In this document: positions 60,788 to 64,000 of the stretch, piece after piece
How the letters are laid out: the number at the start of each line of letters is the position of its first letter
Numbering within the stretch: position 1 is the stretch's first letter
Assembly (NCBI GenBank): GCA_030550515.1
Contig: JAUQPE010000011.1
Coordinates: 37,937 to 101,936, forward strand
Direction of reading: 5' to 3'
Source: Thermotogota bacterium
Lineage (GTDB): Bacteria; Thermotogota; Thermotogae; Thermotogales; Thermotogaceae
DNA length: 64,000 bases
Made by a program: the position numbers and the translations under genes
The notes under the pieces: model-generated
What the model was told of the DNA's origin: nothing
Databases searched by the model: none
The model's input: the letters and a program-made list of their open reading frames with translations, nothing else

Positions 60788-61147
60788 GTGTGGAAAGTTT
60801 TCAGGAGCACGCCGTTCACGGTGGCAGTCGTTTCATTTTTGATTGCCCAGTTCATAAAGTTCTTAACCACCGGAGACGTGAGGATGTTGAAGAGTTATGG
60901 GGGTATGCCCAGCGGTCACGTGGCGACCGTTTCCGGTTTGGCTTGGTCGTTGGCACGTACGACGGGCTTCGAATCGCCTCACACGGCGATCGCTGCAATA
61001 ATGTTGATCATAATATTCATGGATTCGATCGTTCTCAGACCAGCCGTCAAGAAAGATCTTGGGCATAACTTCCTGGAAGCCTTGGCTGGTTTTGGTTTGG
61101 GTTTCCTCGTTGCGCACCTCTTCCCTCCTCGACTACTCCTCTGGTGA
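60788..61147 (+). CDS. DUF212 membrane protein (divergent PAP2/acid phosphatase-like)
   Basis: A 119-residue protein with about four membrane helices. Family hallmarks are AQFIKFLTTGD, the central GGMPSGHVATVSGLAW and MDSIVLRPAVKKDLGHN near the end, matching DUF212 (YuiD-like). The PSGH motif recalls the PAP2 active site, but activity is unproven. The GTG start comes one base after the ychF stop and has no ribosome site, so it depends on translational coupling. Confidence 0.82.
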   Translation: MWKVFRSTPFTVAVVSFLIAQFIKFLTTGDVRMLKSYGGMPSGHVATVSGLAWSLARTTGFESPHTAIAAIMLIIIFMDSIVLRPAVKKDLGHNFLEALAGFGLGFLVAHLFPPRLLLW

Positions 61148-61156
61148 GGTGGGGTG

Positions 61157-63103
61157 ATGAAAGAGTACAGGATAAGGCCCAGGGAGAAAACGTTCGATTT
61201 TTTGAACGATCTGGACGAAGAGCAGAAAAAGGCAGTTTTGGAGTCCTCTGGAAGGAGCATTGTCGTGGCAGGACCTGGTTCTGGAAAAACGCGTGTGATC
61301 ACTTACAAGATAGCCTATCTGATCTCACAGGGTGTGGACCCTTCCCGAATCCTTCTCGTCACGTTCACAAGAGCTGCGGCACGGGAGATGATAGAAAGAG
61401 CAAAGAGTGTGACGGGAAGGGAACTTTCCGAAATGCTTGCCGGTACCTTTCACCACGTGTGCAATTTCTTTCTAAGGAAGTACGCCAGTTACGCAAAACT
61501 TGAGAGAAATTACTCCATACTCGATAGGGAAGACGCCGAAAGCCTCATGAGACACGCCAGGAGCAAGTACCTTGAGAGCAGGACCAAAGAGGAGAAAAAG
61601 TTCTTTCCTCAACCTTCCGTCCTTTTGGACATCTACTCCTACATGAAGAACACATTGAAATCCCTAAAGGAAAGCGTGATAGTGAAGAACCCCAGGTACT
61701 TGGACCATTTGGACGAGATCGAAAAAGTTTTCGAGTTGTACGAAGAAGAGAAACGCAGTCAGAACGTTGTAGATTACGACGACTTGCTCTTTTTGGCGTA
61801 CAGATTGTTCGAGGAACATCCTAAGATCAGGGATCACGAAGCGGAGAGGTTCCTCTGGATCCTCGTGGATGAGTTTCAAGACACCAACTACGTGCAGTAC
61901 AAGATTGTAGAGCATCTGGCGTCCAAGCATGGAAACGTTGTGGTGGTGGGTGACGACGCTCAGAGCATCTACTCTTTTAGAGGCGCCAGATACGAGAACG
62001 TGGAAGACTTCATGAGAGTGGAGGGTACCAAGGTTTTCAAGATCCAGACCAACTACAGGAGTACCGAAAGTATCGTCAAGTTGGTGAACGGAATGCTCCC
62101 ATCAAAGGCCGTTCCAAAAGAACTGAAACCGGTGAAGAAGGATGGGATGATGCCCGTAGTGGTCAGGACTTGGGACAGGTACGAGGAGGCAAGGTTCGTC
62201 ACCCAGAGGATACTCGAGCTGTTCGACGAGGGTGTGGAACCCGAAGAGATCGCCGTCCTCTACAGATCTCACTCCCACTCTCTGGAACTCCAAATGGAGC
62301 TCACCAGAAGTAAGATCGATTATCGCATCCTGTCTGGCCCTCGTTTCACCGAAAGCGCGCACGTGAAGGATGTTTTATCTTTTCTGAGGATCGTTACGAA
62401 CCCGAAGGATAAGTCGGCTTGGATCAGGGCGGCCAAGCTCTTCTACGGCATCGGTGATAGGACGGCTTCCAAGATAGCCGATCACGCCTATTCGTATTCG
62501 GAAGAGGGGTTCGATGCGGTTGAAATGCTCTCCAAGTTAAGCCTACCCGGAGATTTCCGGAGCTTCATCGAGATCTTGAAAGCGTTGAAGAAAATGGAGA
62601 AACCTGACGAGATGATAGAGAAAGTCTTCTCCGACTTTTATTCCGAGTATCTCGAGCGGACGTACCCTGATTTTCGCGAAAGGCAGATGGATATAACGCG
62701 TTTGGTGGAGATCGCCTCCAGGTACAGGAACGTCGAGCAGTTTCTAACGGATCTTTCCGTTGCGGAGAACGTGGAAATACAGAGAATGGGAGCGCAGGAA
62801 AACGGTAAAGTCACGCTGACGACGGTCCATCAAGCCAAAGGCTTGGAATGGAGAGTAGTTTTCCTCATATCCGTGAATCCCGGTGATTTCCCGAACTACT
62901 TAGCTGTTTTGGAAGGGAACATCGACGAAGAGGAACGGATCTTTTACGTTGCGATCACGAGGGCCAAGGAGCAACTTTACATCTCCTACCAAGCTTCCGG
63001 TGTGTCCTATCCCTTCAGAGGGAACAAGTTCCTCCTGAGAAGTGGGGAAAGTTTTGTGGACAGGATTCCCCCGCACCTTGTTGAGTACTGGGAAGTTCGG
63101 TGA
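61157..63103 (+). CDS. UvrD/PcrA-family superfamily 1 DNA helicase
   Basis: A 648-residue 3'-5' helicase. Motifs in order: Q-motif region LNDLDEEQKKAVLES, motif I VVAGPGSGKTRVI, Ia VTFTRAAAREM, II ILVDEFQDTN, III VVGDDAQSIYSFRGA, IV QTNYRSTESIV, V TTVHQAKGLEWRVV and VI RIFYVAITRAKEQLYI. It is somewhat shorter than PcrA at the C-terminus. The ATG at 61157 is preferred over the adjoining GTG at 61154; GAGGTGGG lies upstream, seven bases past the DUF212 stop. Likely role in repair or replication restart. Confidence 0.9.
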   Translation: MKEYRIRPREKTFDFLNDLDEEQKKAVLESSGRSIVVAGPGSGKTRVITYKIAYLISQGVDPSRILLVTFTRAAAREMIERAKSVTGRELSEMLAGTFHHVCNFFLRKYASYAKLERNYSILDREDAESLMRHARSKYLESRTKEEKKFFPQPSVLLDIYSYMKNTLKSLKESVIVKNPRYLDHLDEIEKVFELYEEEKRSQNVVDYDDLLFLAYRLFEEHPKIRDHEAERFLWILVDEFQDTNYVQYKIVEHLASKHGNVVVVGDDAQSIYSFRGARYENVEDFMRVEGTKVFKIQTNYRSTESIVKLVNGMLPSKAVPKELKPVKKDGMMPVVVRTWDRYEEARFVTQRILELFDEGVEPEEIAVLYRSHSHSLELQMELTRSKIDYRILSGPRFTESAHVKDVLSFLRIVTNPKDKSAWIRAAKLFYGIGDRTASKIADHAYSYSEEGFDAVEMLSKLSLPGDFRSFIEILKALKKMEKPDEMIEKVFSDFYSEYLERTYPDFRERQMDITRLVEIASRYRNVEQFLTDLSVAENVEIQRMGAQENGKVTLTTVHQAKGLEWRVVFLISVNPGDFPNYLAVLEGNIDEEERIFYVAITRAKEQLYISYQASGVSYPFRGNKFLLRSGESFVDRIPPHLVEYWEVR

Positions 63104-63115
63104 AGTGTTGACGAA

Positions 63116-63144
63116 TTGACGAGGAACCTTACCTGCGGTACAAT
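63116..63144 (+). promoter_or_regulatory. Promoter of the mannanase gene
   Basis: TTGACG and TACAAT are 17 bases apart, the best-matched -35 in the window, 45 bases before the start codon. Confidence 0.75.
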
Positions 63145-63148
63145 AAAA

Positions 63149-63173
63149 TTAATAAGGTAAGTTTCCTAATTAA
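63149..63173 (+). promoter_or_regulatory. Candidate operator overlapping the mannanase transcription start
   Basis: TTAATAAGG and CCTAATTAA form an inverted repeat (8 of 9 positions) around a seven-base spacer, just downstream of the -10. A second inverted repeat, CTTACCT at 63128-63134 with AGGTAAG at 63155-63161, flanks the -10. The layout suits a sugar-responsive repressor, for example of the ROK family. Confidence 0.55.
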
Positions 63174-63188
63174 CAAGGGGTTGATCGC

Positions 63189-64000
63189 ATGAAAAAGGTT
63201 TTGTCGAACTTGTTCTTCGTGATGGCGGCGGCCGTGTTTGGATTCAACTCATTCGTGAGAGTCGAAAACGGAATGTTCACACTCGATGGCAAGCCTTTCA
63301 GGTTTGTTGGCAGCAACTGTTATTACTTGCACTACAAAAGCAACAGGATGATCGACAGCGTCTTGGAAAGTGCAAAGAATATGGGTATAACAGTTCTCAG
63401 GGTGTGGGGATTTCTGGATGGGGAAAAGTGGTGCAGGGAAAAGAAAACCTACATGCATCCTTTCCCAGGAATCTTTGGTGTACCGGAAGGATTGAAGGGT
63501 GTTCAGGATGGTTTCGAAAGGCTCGATTATGTCGTAAAGAAAGCTGGGGAGCTCGGGATAAAGCTGATCATCGTGCTCACGAACAACTGGGACGATTTTG
63601 GAGGGATGAGCCAATACGTGAAGTGGTTCGAAGGGACACACCACGATGACTTTTACAGGAACGAAAAAATCAAGGAAGAATACAAGAAATACGTCGCTTA
63701 CTTGATAAACCGCGTGAACACGTACACCGGTGTGGCTTACAAGGACGATCCTACCATCATGGCGTGGGAACTCGCCAACGAGCCTCGCTGCGAGACCGAC
63801 AAAACCGGAAACACGTTGCTCGAATGGGTGCGGGAGATGAGCGCGTACGTGAAGGGTCTCGATCCGAACCATCTTGTCGCCGTTGGTGATGAGGGATTTT
63901 TCAACGGATACGAAGGCTTTTCGCCGTACGCCGGCGAAGCGGCCTGGACATACAACGGCTGGTCTGGTGTCGATTGGAAGAGGTTGTTGCTATTGGAAAC
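63189..64000 (+). CDS. Secreted GH5 endo-beta-1,4-mannanase (3' partial)
   Basis: About 270 residues are visible before the window ends. A signal peptide (KKVLSNLFFVMAAAVFG) precedes a glycoside hydrolase family 5 barrel: opening GMFTLDGKPFRFVGSNCYYL, LRVWGFLDGEKW, IVLTNNWDDFGGMSQY and the acid/base Glu198 in MAWELANEPR. The nucleophile Glu lies beyond the window. From memory it matches T. maritima Man5 (TM1227), a thermostable mannanase with a C-terminal extension. The ATG follows AAGGGGTTGATCGC. It should degrade extracellular mannan or glucomannan. Confidence 0.9.
   Translation, partial: MKKVLSNLFFVMAAAVFGFNSFVRVENGMFTLDGKPFRFVGSNCYYLHYKSNRMIDSVLESAKNMGITVLRVWGFLDGEKWCREKKTYMHPFPGIFGVPEGLKGVQDGFERLDYVVKKAGELGIKLIIVLTNNWDDFGGMSQYVKWFEGTHHDDFYRNEKIKEEYKKYVAYLINRVNTYTGVAYKDDPTIMAWELANEPRCETDKTGNTLLEWVREMSAYVKGLDPNHLVAVGDEGFFNGYEGFSPYAGEAAWTYNGWSGVDWKRLLLLE

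Noticed and set aside
1..64000. CRISPR arrays, insertion sequences, prophage or integrative elements
   Set aside because: No regular repeat-spacer structure, transposase, integrase or terminal repeats were seen on either strand. Base composition and gene style look uniform.

Overview
The window reads as chromosomal DNA of a hyperthermophilic Thermotoga-type bacterium. Most proteins look like close homologues of Thermotoga maritima proteins I recognise from memory: FtsY, HtrA, the PolC-type polymerase, FtsH, MreB, the arginine-binding protein, ribosomal proteins S6 and S18, the Pst system, the complete pur cluster and a GH5 mannanase. Genes are packed head to tail with ATGA or TGATG overlaps, GTG and TTG starts are common, and Shine-Dalgarno sites are strong (GGAGGTGA type). 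I see no insertion sequences, prophage genes, rRNA or CRISPR arrays. No gene-free stretch exceeds about 300 bases.

Layout. 1-3152 (minus): ftsY, a DUF2225 zinc protein and a coiled-coil LysM lipoprotein cut by the window edge. 3267-11920 (plus): htrA, a terminator, then lnt, queA, ruvC and polC. 11917-13232 (minus): a GNAT acetyltransferase and proC. 13329-19793 (plus): a promoter, tRNA-Thr, tilS, ftsH, a hotdog thioesterase, a radical SAM protein and a nucleotide-sugar dehydrogenase. 19780-23011 (minus): rhomboid, an EamA transporter and a CBS/DRTGG/DHH pyrophosphatase. 23093-26731 (plus): mreB, reduced mreC- and mreD-like genes, and penicillin-binding protein 2. 26697-30219 (minus): an arginine-type ABC importer and a purine permease. 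30361-31701 (plus): a flavoprotein. 31689-33157 (minus): a LiaI-like, DUF4097, DUF2089 envelope-sensing module facing a DtxR-type regulator. 33685-34808 (plus): rpsF, ssb and rpsR behind a structured leader. 34837-35151 (minus): a DUF1292 protein. 35315-40889 (plus): pstSCAB, phoU, a response regulator and a soluble histidine kinase. 40879-45582 (minus): a HerA-like ATPase, an ABC exporter half and an aminotransferase. 45641-48435 (plus): a surface metallopeptidase and a HAD phosphatase. 48419-58879 (minus): nadE plus purMDHNFLQSC, transcribed from purC. 58996-59072 (minus): tRNA-Pro. 59249-63103 (plus): an acidic-tail protein, ychF, a DUF212 membrane protein and a UvrD-family helicase. 63189 to the end (plus): beta-mannanase behind a palindromic operator.

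Functional reading. The pst-phoU-regulator-kinase block is one phosphate-starvation unit. The pur cluster encodes IMP synthesis except the PurE/K/B steps and carries nadE at its end. mreB to pbp2 is the rod-shape and elongation operon. Convergent neighbours repeatedly overlap at their 3' ends, so intrinsic terminators are scarce; only three clear ones are visible.

Less explained parts are the DUF2089/DUF4097/LiaI module, the HerA-like ATPase without a NurA partner, the unpaired degenerate ABC exporter half, the zinc peptidase with a possible beta-barrel tail, the lipoprotein with a catalytically dead M23 domain, and three genes whose best start codons look non-canonical (tilS, pstC, purC).
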